Below are positions 45,831 to 58,096 of a stretch of 64,000 nucleotides of DNA, in pieces. Each line of letters begins with the position of its first letter. Position 1 is the first letter of the stretch. Origin of the DNA: Rhinopithecus roxellana (taxonomy: Eukaryota > Chordata > Mammalia > Primates > Cercopithecidae); contig NC_044554.1 of assembly GCF_007565055.1 (NCBI RefSeq), forward strand, positions 138,135,463-138,199,462, read 5' to 3'. Under the pieces are notes generated by a model. It saw only the letters and a program-made list of their open reading frames with translations. It made no database searches and had not been told where the DNA came from. Both the position numbers and the translations under genes were made by a program.

Positions 45831-47904
45831 TCTTGTTTCTAATATATGCCTCAGCATTGCCGAACATTTTACTAAGAAATAAATACCTAATGCAGTGATA
45901 TTACCTTTCACGGGTTTACATATATAATTTGAATAGTCATAATTTTATTTCATGATTTAATGGCATTACTGTATTAGTATTGTTTATGTCATAAAATCAA
46001 AATGTTATTACTAAAACATACAAAAAATTCCAAGAACTTTAAATTATACTGAATAAGAAGAAAATAGGTTTGTGTTTGTGTGTGTACATTTGTATGTGTG
46101 CCACTGTCAGTTTACAGCTGTAAATGCTTTTTAAAAAGACAAAGCATGTAACTTATAGACCTGACATCTGATTCTCAAGTGATTCACTCTGATTTATTGT
46201 GTGCCATATGGCTTATTTCACCATATTTTTAATTCTGGCATGCTATGAAACACCTTTATTAATTATATTACTCACAGACAGACAGTCCCTCACTCATGTG
46301 AAAATATTTTGTTTTGTCTACAGACCCCACAAAAAGACTAATATTTCAATGAATAATTTTAATCTCTTCCCATCCTTTAGGTAGAAATAATAAACTTAGT
46401 CTATCCTTGGACTTCCAAATTTTTTCCTCTTTTTAGTTAATAACTATATATTTAGAGAACAAGGAGGGAAACATTTTAAAATAACAATTTATTAAAGTTT
46501 AATATATCAAGAATAATATGATTTTTTTGTCTGTCTTTATATTTGGTTTTGATAATAATGTCAATACATGCTTTGAAATAAGTGTTTTGGGAAGTCTGAT
46601 ATAAAATTCTAAAAAACTGGAAAATATGACCAGTAGTCAGAGCAGCCAGATACTACTCTTAACATTTTCTGTTTTTATTCACCCTCTTTTTAATATTTTT
46701 GTTTGTTACATCATACTTGATCCCTCAGCATAAAAAAAAATTTGTGAACAGTAATGTTTTGGGTTTGGGGGTTCTTTGCTTGTTTGTTTGTTTGAACGTG
46801 ATAGATTCAGAGTAAGCAGACTTCTTACTAGGTAGCTGGCTCATCCCAGAGCAAGCATCCCAAGAGAACAATGTGGAAGCCGAATGGCCTTTTCTGAAAT
46901 CACACAGTATTTCTTTCACTGTGTTCTACTGATGGAACTGGTCATAAACTTGCTCAGATTCAAGGGCAAGTACAAAGACTTCCTCCTCTCAATAGAAAGA
47001 GAGTCGAAGAACGTTGGTCTATGTTTTAGAACCACTATAATATGGTCAGACAAACTAAAACCCAAAGTCATAAATGACACTAATTTAATAGAAAAAATCT
47101 ATAAACATTTCCACAGTGAAGATGTCTGTGCTGTTTCTTACCCTGTTACTCTAAAAGAGCTCATATGATATCTTTCTTACATTTAAGTATGTGGGAATAT
47201 TCATAAACTTCTCCAATAAAATTAAGTTCCACAATAGGAAAAGATTTTACAGGTATTTTAGGAGTAAAATAGGAAAGAGATTTTAGAGGTATTTTAAGGG
47301 TAAAAATTTGGAATCCTGTCCCTCATAATTACTATGAATAACAACTAAAATTACTGATAACTTGCTTTGTGTCATGCAATGTGCAAATATATTAGTATTA
47401 TCTATGTAGTTTTCATAAGATTTTTTAAAACACTTATACTGAAAGTTATATTGTGAAATACTCTGCAATAAAGTGAATTGGATCTAATATATATTAATTT
47501 GTAGAAAAGTCCATCATATACCAAGTGAAAAAGGAAGTCTCACAGTGCATTGTATAAATATTTATTTGTTTGCAATTATAAATTAAAATATTCATGTCTG
47601 TCTTTCTAAATGATGGTATTAGCTTAGAAAAATGTCTATAGGAATACTTATCAAATTGCTATAGTTGGTATCTTAAGGAGTTGGAAATGGAGTAGGAAAG
47701 GGCATTTTAATGTTTGCATAGACTTCAAATTGTTAGAATGCATATATGTGTCTATATATTGCTTCTGCAGTAATAAAACAAATTAATATAAAATTTTTTT
47801 GAAGGAAAAGAATTGGGCCAAAAGAGAACTGAGAGTAGGAAGCATAAAACAAAGCCAGGAGCCTAATCAGGAAGATGGGCAAGATTTCCAAACCGATGTA
47901 ATAA
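45831..47904. other. Unique AT-rich non-coding sequence
   Basis: Some likeness to 13,160-13,340 may extend the duplicon to about 46,000. A 94-codon frame at 46,884-47,168 has no confident family; part of it (CAGATTCAAGGGCAAGTAC) resembles interspersed-repeat sequence. Confidence 0.4.
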
Positions 47905-48330
47905 GTGCTGTAGGAACCCGAAGTGTCCGTCAACAGATGACTAGATAAAGAAAATGTGGTAAACATATAAATGGAATGCTATTCAGCCACACAAAAGAAT
48001 GCAGTCATGTCTTCTGCAGCAACATGGATGCAACTGGAAGCCATTATCTTAAATGAAACAACTCAGAAACAGAAAAACAAATTCCACATTTTCTCGCTCA
48101 TGAATGGGGGCTAGAGTGTACACATGCGCATAGAGTGTGGAATAATAGTCGCTGGAGGCTCAGAAAGATGGGTTGGTCAGGAGGATGAGGGGTGAGAAAT
48201 TACTTAATGGGTACAATGTTCACTATTTGGGTGATGGTTACCTAAAAGCCCAGACTTCACTAACATATAATACATCCATATTACAAAACTGCACTTGTAT
48301 CCCTTAAATTTATACAAAATAATAAAACGT
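47905..48330 (+). mobile_element. L1 3' end fragment, sense
   Basis: GTCCGTCAACAGATGACTAG, GAATGCTATTCAGCCACACA, GCAACATGGATGCAACTGGA, then 3' UTR-like sequence ending AAAATAATAAAAC. L1PB/L1MA-type. Confidence 0.85.
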
Positions 48331-49461
48331 TTTATTTGTCATTTTTAAGGTTAAGAAGAGCTATTTCATGTTTGTAATTTAATGGTTATGGTTTGGTACT
48401 TAGTTTGAAGACTGTTAGAGCTTGATTATAATTTGTTAAAAATGGCTTAAAATATTATTACAAGCAGAAAACCCTACTCAGCCATTGGCAAGTGTATTTG
48501 GTAGTAAATTTTTTGACTATTTTCAAAGGAGAAAATTATTTACCAGAATCATTTTGGGCTTAAAATTTTTGACTTAGCTTTTGGTCTAGACATGTTTAAG
48601 GATAATGCATGCTAATTAAGCTAACAGAAATAAATTTTAGTATAGTGTGTATTGTTTACTACATATGCATCCAAAATGTCAATAGATTTGACTTTTAAAC
48701 ATCTGTTGATAATATGAAAAACAGTTCATAAGAAACAATTACTCAAAGTCTAAGATACACATTCAGTTAAATAACATCTTTGTTATATGTGTTAAATGCA
48801 CTGTATGTCATTCTCTCTCTTTTGTTTTTAATGATAGCCACTAAGGGTCATATGACAAATACATAAGGTCACTTCAACATTTTTTATTTTGGTATTTGAA
48901 AAAACTGCCTTTTGGCGAAAATACTAGCAGATCTAGTGCCCTGAAATACAGGCAGTACTTTGTGTTTATTCTGGGAAGGACCCCTGTGGAAGGGCCCGTT
49001 GGTAGGAGTTACTTCCTCATTGCTTCTGGGGAATCATACTGCAGTGAAATGTTCCAAAGCAGATGTTTCAGACCAAGAGACAAATATTAAATCAAATGAA
49101 AGAACAGTCCATATGCTAACAATAATCCTTTTCCCCCCGGAGATATCCTTAGAGATGCATTTTTCTCATGATCTATCAGGAGCCATCTTTCCTCCAGCCT
49201 AAACTGGAGGAAAAATAGTTCAGCAGGGGCAGAACTGGACTTGAAACAGTAGGCAACGTAGGCTGGACTGGGCATGCTACATTAATCATTGTGCGTGTGT
49301 GTGTATGTATTTGAGTACACATAAGCCAGGCTTAGTCAAATGTATACCATATACTTTGACAGTCTTTTCTGGGTCACAGAGCAGATTCTTCCCTGTGGTG
49401 GTGGTAGAAGTACCCACCTGAAGAAAAGGCATGTGTTTTTACTGTTAAGAAACCCAGTAAG
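48331..49461. other. Unique non-coding sequence
   Basis: Nothing gene-like; a short GT run near 49,290-49,306. Confidence 0.45.
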
Positions 49462-49767
49462 GGCCAGGTGTGGTGGCTCATGCTTGTAATCCCACCACTT
49501 TGGGAGGCCGAGGCAGGCGGATCACTTGAGTTTGAGACCAGCCTGGCCAACATGGCGAAACCTCGTCTCTACCAAAAATATGAAAATTAGCTGGGCGTGG
49601 TGGGGCACTCCTGTAATCCCGGCTACTTGGGAGGCTGAGACAGGAGAATCGCTTGACCCCAGGAGACAGAGGTTGCAGTGAACTGAGATGGCACCACTGC
49701 ACTACAGCCTGGGCGACAAAGTGAGACTCCATCTCAAAAAAAAAAAAAAAAAAAAAAAAAAGAGAGA
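49462..49767 (+). mobile_element. Alu SINE (AluS-like)
   Basis: GGGCCAGGTGTGGTGGCTCA to a long A tail ending AGAGAG. Target-site duplication AAGAAACCCAGTAAG (49,447-49,461) against AAGAAACCCATTAAG (49,768-49,782), one mismatch. Confidence 0.94.
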
Positions 49768-49782
49768 AAGAAACCCATTAAG

Positions 49783-50369
49783 AATGTAAGTGTGAGATGG
49801 GAAATGAGCAAGGTTCTGGCCTTGAGAGATAAGCATTCGCTTTATCCTTGGGGAATAGGAGGGAATCAGGCCTAGACTCTGAGGTGAGAAAATGCCTGGA
49901 GCATTCAGTGGTGGGTGAACTGCCTTCTGTCTCAGAGAATGGTGAATAGCTAGGTAGACAGCCTGCCTCTGAAGACTGAGGCAGGTGGAATTCACCCTCT
50001 AAGTTGCGTTTCTGTTTTAATCTAACACTCCAACAAATTCTAGATGTTAAAAGTCACGGTCCCTTCTCAGCTGTGCTGTGAAAAATATGAGCACTCAGAG
50101 TCCTCCCTATACCAGGGTCTATGAGGCCATCAGCAGTAGTGTCTCTAGAAGAATAGCTGTGGGCACTGCTCTGGATTAAATATGAGGCAATAACCTGGAA
50201 CACTGAAAAAGCTAGGAGAATACTGAGGGCTGATTTCCAGTGGGGTTTAGAGCTGCAGTAATTATAATATAAATAAGCATTACCTTACCTTGTGTCAGAG
50301 ACCACAGTGGCCATTATAGAAATAAGGGTTCAAGTATTCCAATAATGCACTTTCATACCATTTGTTAAA
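49783..50369. other. Unique non-coding sequence
   Basis: Nothing recognised before the SSB retrocopy. Confidence 0.45.
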
Positions 50370-50382
50370 AATTCTCACCAAA
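50370..50382 (+). repeat. Target-site duplication, left copy (SSB retrocopy)
   Basis: AATTCTCACCAAA, identical to 52,249-52,261, fixes the retrocopy's 5' end at 50,383, upstream of the GC-rich leader. Confidence 0.92.
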
Positions 50383-52248
50383 GAGAAGCTACAAAAGGGC
50401 CCGCTTTGCTGATGCGCAATGGCACGTTTCCGTTCCTTACTGCCTCTCGCGGTGTCCGTTAGCCCCTCGCCTTCCTCACGTTCAGGCTGAGCGTGGGCCG
50501 CAGCCGGAGGCGGCATAGCCGAGAGGGAGCGGGTGGCGACGAGGCTGCCCCTGCGAGGAATGCGGCACCCTGGGGTTCCCCGCACGTGGCTGGTGCCCAG
50601 GCAGTTCTGCGATTGCTTTGAGACGGGACTATGACTGCCCCCATCCCCATTACATCCTTTCGGTTTTTTACCTCCATCGCGTTCTAGTCTCACCGAAGGC
50701 TTGTGGCCATCTCTCAGCCACAATCACTGAAAATGGTGATAATGAAAAGATGGCTGCCCTGGAGGCCAAAATCTGTCAACAAATTGAGTATTATTTTGGA
50801 GACTTCAGGTTGCCACGGGACAAGTTTTTAAAGGAAAAGATATAACTGGATGAAGTCTGAGTACCTTTGGAGATAATGATAAAATTCAACAGGTTGAATC
50901 GTCTAACAACAGACTTTAATGTAATTGTGGAAGCGTTGAGCAAATCCAAGGCAGAACTCATGGAAATCAGTGAAGATAAAACTAAAATCAGAAGGTCTCC
51001 AAGCAAACCCCTACGTGAAGTGACTGATGAGTATTAAAATGATGTAAAAAACAGGTCTGTTTATATTAAAGGCTTCCCAACTGATGCAAATCTTGATGGC
51101 ATGAAAGAATGGTTAGAAGATAAAGATCAAGTACTAAATATTCAGATGAGAAGAACAGTGCATAAAGCATTTAAGGATCAATTTTTGTTGTGTTTGATAG
51201 CATTGAATCTGCTAAGAAGTTTGTAGAGACCACTGGCCAGAAGTACAAAGACACAGACCTGATAATACTTTTCAAGGACGATCACTTTGCCAAAAAAATA
51301 AATGAAGAAAGAAAACAAAATAAAGTGGAAGCTAAGTTAAGAGCTAAACAAGAGCAAGAAGCAAAACAAAAGTTAGAAGATGCTGAAATGAAATCTCTAG
51401 AAGAAAAGATTGGATGCTTGCTGAAATTTTCGGGTGATTTAGATGATCAGACCTGTAGAGAAGAGTTACACATCCTTTTCTCAAATCATGGTGAAATGAA
51501 ATGGATAGACTTCATTAGAGGAGCAAAAGAGGGGATAATTCTATTCAAAGAAAAAGTCAAGGAAACACTGGATAAAGCCAAAGATGCAAATAATGGTAAC
51601 CTACAATTAAGGAACAAAGAAGTGACTTGGGAAGTACTAGAAGGAGAGGTGGCAAAAGAAGCACTGAAAAAAATAATAGAAGACCAACAAGAATTCCTAA
51701 ACAAATGGAAGTCTAAAGGTTGCAGATTTAAAGGAAAAGGAAAGGGTAATAAAGCTGCCCAGGCTGGGTCTGGTAAAGGAAAAGTACAGTTTCAGAGCAA
51801 GAAAACAAAGTTTGCTAGTGATGATGCACATGATGAAAATGGTGCAGTTGGACCTATGAAAAGAGCAAGAGAAGAAACAGACAAAGAAGAACCTGCATCC
51901 AAACAACCGAAAACAGAAAATGGTGCTGGAGACCAGTAACTTAGTAAACCAATTTTTTATTCATTTTAAATAGGTTTAAAATTACTTTTGTTTGTGGGGG
52001 CTTTTAATAGGAAAACCGAATTAGGTCCACTTCAATGTCCACCTGTGAGAAAGGAAAAGTTTTTTTGTTGTTTAACTTGTCTTTTTTTGCTATCTAACTG
52101 AGAATTTTTTTGAATGTATAGTTCTGTTTGTGTTATTTCACACGATTCAAATATCAGAAGGAAGATTCTTCCACTAAATTGCTTTTGTAATATGAGAATG
52201 TATTAGTACAAACTAATAAAATATATACTACATGAAAAGAAAAAAAAC
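50383..52248 (+). pseudogene. SSB: Processed pseudogene of SSB (La ribonucleoprotein / autoantigen La)
   Basis: The parent encodes the nuclear La protein (about 408 residues), which binds 3' oligo(U) of RNA polymerase III transcripts through a La motif plus RRM. The degenerate frame spans 50,723-51,939 without introns. The start codon reads ATC (50,723-50,725). The La motif is legible (MAALEAKICQQIEYYFGDF). TAA at 50,843-50,845, TGA at 50,858-50,860 and TAA at 51,035-51,037 stop it, and a one-base loss near 51,173 shifts the frame. From 51,190 to 51,939 a 249-codon frame is open, covering the end of the first RRM, the charged coiled region, the second RRM and the basic tail up to ENGAGDQ. The 3' UTR has AATAAA at 52,215-52,220 and an A-rich tail. 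The leader (50,383-50,722) is GC- and CpG-rich. No promoter evidence; functional only if an outside promoter drives the open half. Confidence 0.96.
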
Positions 52249-52261
52249 AATTCTCACCAAA
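52249..52261 (+). repeat. Target-site duplication, right copy (SSB retrocopy)
   Basis: AATTCTCACCAAA right after the A-rich tail. Confidence 0.92.
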
Positions 52262-52748
52262 AATAGAAACCTACCCAGGAAAGTTATATGAATTAGTGTC
52301 CTCATTTTACAGATGAACAAATGACTTCGAAAATGGAAATTACTTGTCAAATATATACCACAAATAAACAACATAAAGAGCTTAAAACCCCTAAATTGCC
52401 GGCCATAAAGTCCATGTCCATGCTACAATAAAACAGCTATCTTTGTATTTTCCGTATTTCTCTGTACGCTTCCTTGCAGTCTTATTAAAATATTCCATAT
52501 TTTATTAATTTTCTTCACTCCTTTATTCTCCACACTGTTATCTCGTATATCCAGGATGTCAGCTCCCCTGCTGTCCTGCATCCAGGCACTTACTGGAACC
52601 AGGCCTCAGTTCTTGTTCTAACCTCTCTCCCAAAAGGAATCCAGAGGAATCAGGTCTGCACATCAAGCCAAAGACTTTTCTTAACATTCTCACACAGGAG
52701 CAAAAAGAGGGGACCTATATTGTATATTTCATAAGAAGAAACTAATAA
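52262..52748. other. Unique non-coding sequence
   Basis: Nothing recognised. Confidence 0.45.
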
Positions 52749-53040
52749 TTTTTTTTTTTTTTTTTTTTGATAGTCTCACTTGGTCATCCAGGCTCCAGCA
52801 CAGTGGCATGAATACAGCCCACTGCAGCCTCAACCTCTGGGCTCAAGGGATCTTCCTGCTTCAGCCTCCCAAGTAGCTGGGACTACAGGCACCAACATGC
52901 CCAGCTAATTTTTGTATTTTTGGTAGAGACAGAATCTTACCATATTGCCCAGACTGCTCTGGAATTCTTGAACTCAAGTGATCCACGACTTCAGCCTCCC
53001 AAAGTGCTGAGATTACAAGTGTGAGCCATTGCGCCTGGCC
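52749..53040 (-). mobile_element. Old Alu (AluJ-like), antisense
   Basis: T tract of about 20, GATAGTCTCACTTGGTCATC to GTGAGCCATTGCGCCTGGCC, with many differences from young Alus. Confidence 0.9.
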
Positions 53041-53207
53041 CCAGAAATTCTTATTAGTTATTTTGGTTCCTCCCTCCATCTTCCAACTCCCGTTTTCTCT
53101 CAAAGTTTCAGCCCTGTTCATTGTTCCTTTTTCTAGAGTTCCCTTTTGGAAGGCACTTTTCTCTTTCTAAAAGCTCTCTTCGTAAAAGCTTAAAAGTGAG
53201 GCAAGTA

Positions 53208-53511
53208 GGACGGGCGCGGTGGCTCAAGCCTGTAATCCCAGCACTTTGGGAGGCCGAGACGGGCGGATCACGAGGTCAGAAGATCGAGACCATCCTGGCT
53301 AACACGGTGAAACCCCGTCTCTACTAAAAAATACAAAAAAATAGCCGGGCGAGGTGGCGGGCGCCTATAGTCCCAGCTACTCGGGAGGCTGAGGCAGGAG
53401 AATGGCGTAGACCCGGGAGGCGGAGCTTGCAGTGAGCTGAGATCTGGCCACTGCACTCCAGCCTGGGCGACAGAGCGACACTCCGTCTCAAAAAAAAAAA
53501 AAAAAAAAAAA
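53208..53511 (+). mobile_element. Young AluY of Old World monkey type
   Basis: GGACGGGCGCGGTGGCTCAA, GAGACGGGCGGATCACGAGG, GGCGAGGTGGCGGGCGCC, GAGATCTGGCCACTGC. Near-consensus and CpG-rich, with a pure A tail. Target-site duplication AAAAGTGAGGCAAG at 53,192-53,205 and 53,512-53,525. These bases differ from human AluY and fit the cercopithecid Alu lineage. Confidence 0.95.
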
Positions 53512-53525
53512 AAAAGTGAGGCAAG

Positions 53526-56500
53526 GTAGACCCGTGCAGACTCAGTTTGAACTCCAGCACCGCCTTACTAAATCATCTCCACAAGAACAGAGAAGCTTTC
53601 TCTTAAAGGAGTCTCTCACCAACAGTTTTGAGAGTGAAATTTTCTTCCTAGACGTGAATGAGAATTATCTCCCTGTGAAAAAAACACCAGTATGCCTGTA
53701 AAGAGAGAAAACAAAAAAAAAAGAGATGGAGTCAGGAGGTGCTTCTTTTGTGTTTGGAAGGTTGGTTGTGTTTAGTGGAGATTTGGAGCAAGGTGAGGTT
53801 GGCAGCCCTCTCCAGAGACTTTTCATCCCTCATTGGTTTCTACAGAGGCCCCTGTGGGCAAGGAGGGGCCAGAGAAGGAAGTGGGGAAGGGCGGATTTCA
53901 GAGATAATCAATCAAATGTCTCTCCACAGATTACACCGACAGGATAGGAGATGCAAGATATTAATAGCTTGCAATAAATAGGTTGTGCTTCCCTCAGAAA
54001 AGGATGTTCTATAAACTTGAATATTTAGCATCTATCATATGATTTTTGTTCACCTTCCTCTTATTTTTTCACGCATTTAAAAACTAAAATTGTAATTAAT
54101 TATGTAGGTAATTCTAGGGCCTCTCATGTAGTAAAAAGGCAATAATACAAACTTAAAATCTATTTGAACTGTGCTAATGGGAACCACTCTCACCTTGTCC
54201 ATGTTTGAGCCAAGTTCTTTAAAATAATAACTTTAATTTTTTAAATAAAAGCAATATTTTTTGATGTAGAAAAATAATGTCAAGAGAATATATATTTTTA
54301 AAACTACTAATAATCTTGCAATAAAGATGACTGATTGAAACAATTTTGATGCACTTCTGTAGGGGAGATGTAGATATTTAAATAAAGAGAAAGAAACCTA
54401 TTCCCCTGCAGGCTGACCTTGGTGACGGTGTCAAGAATCAAGTTAGAAAGCCATAAGAAAAAAGGCCATTGGACAGTTTCTTCTTCCTTCCTCTCTGAAC
54501 TTTCACTGGCTAGCATTCTTCTTTGCAAAGTTCTCAAGTAAGGGGCAAAGCCATGATTTATGAGGTCCGAAGCTTAGATTATCTGGACTCTCCTCATAAA
54601 AAAGAATGCAAAATTACTCATACAGAATCAGATACAATAGTGAATGTCATTTAGAAATAGCAAAATCACAACATATTGCATAATTTTAAAAGCTGACAAA
54701 TATCTACAGTACAAAATACAAGCAAAATGTATATTTTTATTAATACACACTTCTATAATACTTTTTCCTGTTTTTTTGGCTGTATACTTTTTGAGTATCT
54801 CCTCACATGACAAAAGTGTTGTGACATTTTCTATAAAGAGAACAGGAAGATAAAATTCAGGCTTCTGGCATAGTTGATAGAAAATTTTTATTAATAATAA
54901 TTTAGAAAAATTAAGTTTCATAGCTCATCACTAGTACTATTGTGTAAATTTTTAAGGTTGTTTTCTTCTTTTATAAGCTGTAGGATACGGATGAATTTCC
55001 AAAGACTAGCTTTTGAGTATGTGTATTTCAAGACCAAGTTTTTCGTCATCAGACATATGTTTCCACTGTCTGATACTGTTGGGCATGTTTATATAGTGAC
55101 ATGCCTCTGAGTCGGATGTTGACATCCTTGTGACCTGACAATACCTCAACTGGAAAGGAGGATAATAGAAAGTCATTCCTACACAGTGAAAGCTAGTAAT
55201 GACATAGGAATATCCATGGAAGAGACTGTGAACCACATAAATACACCATAGTATACTCAATCTCAATGCATCTTCAGCTTCCTTTTAGCCAGATCTCAAA
55301 AATGACTGCGATCACTCCAATTACTATAGTGTACTTCCCATGAGAAAAGTATGAAGAAACTAAAGTGAAGAGAGAACTGTCTTAACTGATTTCATAGAAA
55401 ACACTGTATTTTGGGGAATGTTGCAAGAGCAAATACTCAGACATTCCTAAGGCCCCTTGCAAGGACTTGGAAGTAAGGGGTCAGTAGGACATTGTAAGAG
55501 GCCTCAAAGCTTGTGCTTCATTGGTTTCCTGGTAAATCCATCTCTGCCTAGAGAGCTATGTTTTGTTTTACTAGACACTTATCTGCTGAATTCCTCTCTC
55601 ACCCACAATCGATAGCTCTTCGTGGACATCAACAGAGCTATGTGGCACAAAGCGTCCATGTAGTTTCACGATTAACCCAGCTGAGCAGGTCTTTTCATAC
55701 CAAAGACTATTTCAGTTATTTTAGTGAATTGCACTAATAAATTCAATCATGGTTTTAAACGTTGATCATTTGTTTACATCATAAAAGCAAACAATAATAA
55801 TAGTTAACTCACATATGATGTTCCCTTATGTTTATATGATGTTTTTAGCTTTTCAATGTACTTTTCTATAGAGCACCATGGCTATTAACTAGATTCACTG
55901 TCACCAGTAAAAATCCAGACAATACATGTAAATATGGATTAGTAAAAAGACCCATCGTCTCACTTATTTACATAGAACAAAACCTGCATTTACCTACGGT
56001 ATGATGGTTTAATGTATAAGCACACACAGCAGGAACTACGACGCCTCCCCATGTAAATACGGGCCATTCTGTATACACAAACTACTTCTATAACAACATG
56101 AAGATTCAATAAATAGAATTGAAAACCATAGTGCACTATTTTATCTTTATAAATATGTCATCTAAGCACTTTCAAGCATTCTAAAGAGCATTGTTATTAC
56201 AAAGTTTTATTTCCAATAAAATATATACAAAAAATGAAAATAAGAATATAAGTAGAAACGCACAAAATAGGCATGGCATTCTGCTTTTTGTTTAAGTGAT
56301 AATTCATCCCAATAGATCAATAGCATGTTACTCAAACCAGAAAAAAAAAAAAAGTCTGAATACCACCTTAACTAAGGGAACACCACATTATCTGTGACAA
56401 ACTGCTTCTTGAACCTGAATCCATGTTCTGAACCCACATTATATGACACCAAAAAGCTGTTTTTTCTAAGCAAATGGTGGTGATGATTGACTCCGGGAAA

Positions 56501-57810
56501 AACTGACTTGAAAAGGTATTCCATAAAAACCAGTTTGATTCCTTTGTAAAGCAAAGACTTTCTTTGACTACACCAAACAAAATGTTATGATCATCTCTCA
56601 TTCAACTAACACTAAATTAAAGTCTCACAAATTTATTTAAAATTAAAATTAACCTTGAAAATAAGTAAATGTAGTTCTGACGAAAAGAGTTTTTTATTTA
56701 TCATTGGTAATTTTAAAAAGGTAAAACCCATAGATTAAAATAGATTAAATAACCAAAGATCTTTTTATTACCATGCCCCCAATATGTCAAAATTCCAGCT
56801 GTTTTAAAATTTAGCTATTATGACCTCCTAATATGTATATCATTTTTTTTTCTTAGGACAAAGATATTAATCTTGGTTCTGTAATTTATGAATCAACCTC
56901 AGATTCTATGAAGTCTCTGAAATTATAGCCATAATTTTCTTTGAAGAAAAATACTGTTAAAGGAAGGTGGTTCATAGTGTTCATCAGAATCTCAAATGGA
57001 CTGTGACCCACAAGGCCTCAGTACCTAACTGGCATCACTGTCAGCTGGAGTGCAAGAAAGCAAAACACTAGAATCTAAGAAAGGCACCAGTGCCCCAGGA
57101 GACCATGTTTGAGTGTCTGTCTTCAAATGAATTTTTTATATTGATGAGTCAACTTTATATATAATTTTATTTGTTTCACCCAAGGTAGATTTCCCTCTTC
57201 CTTCACTGGGAACCAGTCATGTATCACAGAAAATACTTAAATGAAGAAATAGAACTCTTTCATTTAAGGTTTCTGAAAATTACTAAAATCTAAAGCTACA
57301 TATTTTTCTCTTAGTTTCAAATAATTTGTAATAAGCATTGCAATTTCTGTTCCAAGTAAATAAAATGAGGTCTCAAAATGGTTGGCTCATTTTTTAAACT
57401 TAACATAATAGGCTAGTCTAAAAAATGAGAAATAAGCACTGCTTTTTGGTTCTTGTGCTGTGTGTGTCATTTGCTAGAGAGAAGCCTTAATATATATAGT
57501 CCATACTCATTTTTTCCACTTAACGTTTCATCACTCTGTTGCTCACTTTCTAAAAAGCTCTTCTTATTTGCTTGCCATTCCTTTTAGGCATATTAATTGT
57601 TCATATCCACTGATATTCACCTTGTTAAAAACTGACAGTGAAAAACCATCAATATATGCAGTCAGGATTTCATATTTTAAGATATGACTTCTAGAAATTC
57701 ATTTTAATGCAGTAAACCTTCTGTGTTGTATTTTGATTTCCCTAAATTAGGAAGGTACTTCTCTTCACATTTTCATTGTTGTTTTTGTTTTGCTTTATTT
57801 GCTTTTTTAA
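53526..57810. other. Long stretch of unique non-coding sequence
   Basis: About 4.3 kb without a recognised gene or confident repeat. Frames of 60-97 codons (for example 54,628-54,921 minus; 56,368-56,601 minus) have no family resemblance. This is the longest repeat-poor part of the window. Confidence 0.5.
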
Positions 57811-58096
57811 TTTTTTTTTAGACAGAGTCTTGCTCTGTTGCCCAGGCTGGAGTGCAGTGGTGTCTCTGCTCACCGCAACCTCCGCCTTCCAGGTTCAAGC
57901 AATTCTCCTGTCTCAGCCTCCCGAGTAGCTGGGACTATAGGTGCATGCCACCACACCCAGTGGATTTTTTATATTTTTAGTAGAGACAGGGTTTCACCAT
58001 GTTAGCTACAATGGTCTCAATCTCCGGACCTTCTGATCCACCTGCCTCAGCCTCCCAAAGTGCTGAGATTACAAGAGTCAACCATCATGCCCAGCC
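57811..58096 (-). mobile_element. Alu SINE, antisense
   Basis: TTTTTTTTTAGACAGAGTCT to ATCATGCCCAGCC. Diverged AluS-like. Confidence 0.92.

Noticed and set aside
46884..47168. 94-codon frame as a possible exon
   Set aside because: Part of it resembles interspersed-repeat sequence and I could not name a family; unsupported.
50618..50845. SSB retrocopy N-terminal frame as an intact La gene start
   Set aside because: The native start codon is lost and the frame hits a stop soon after the first helices of the La motif.
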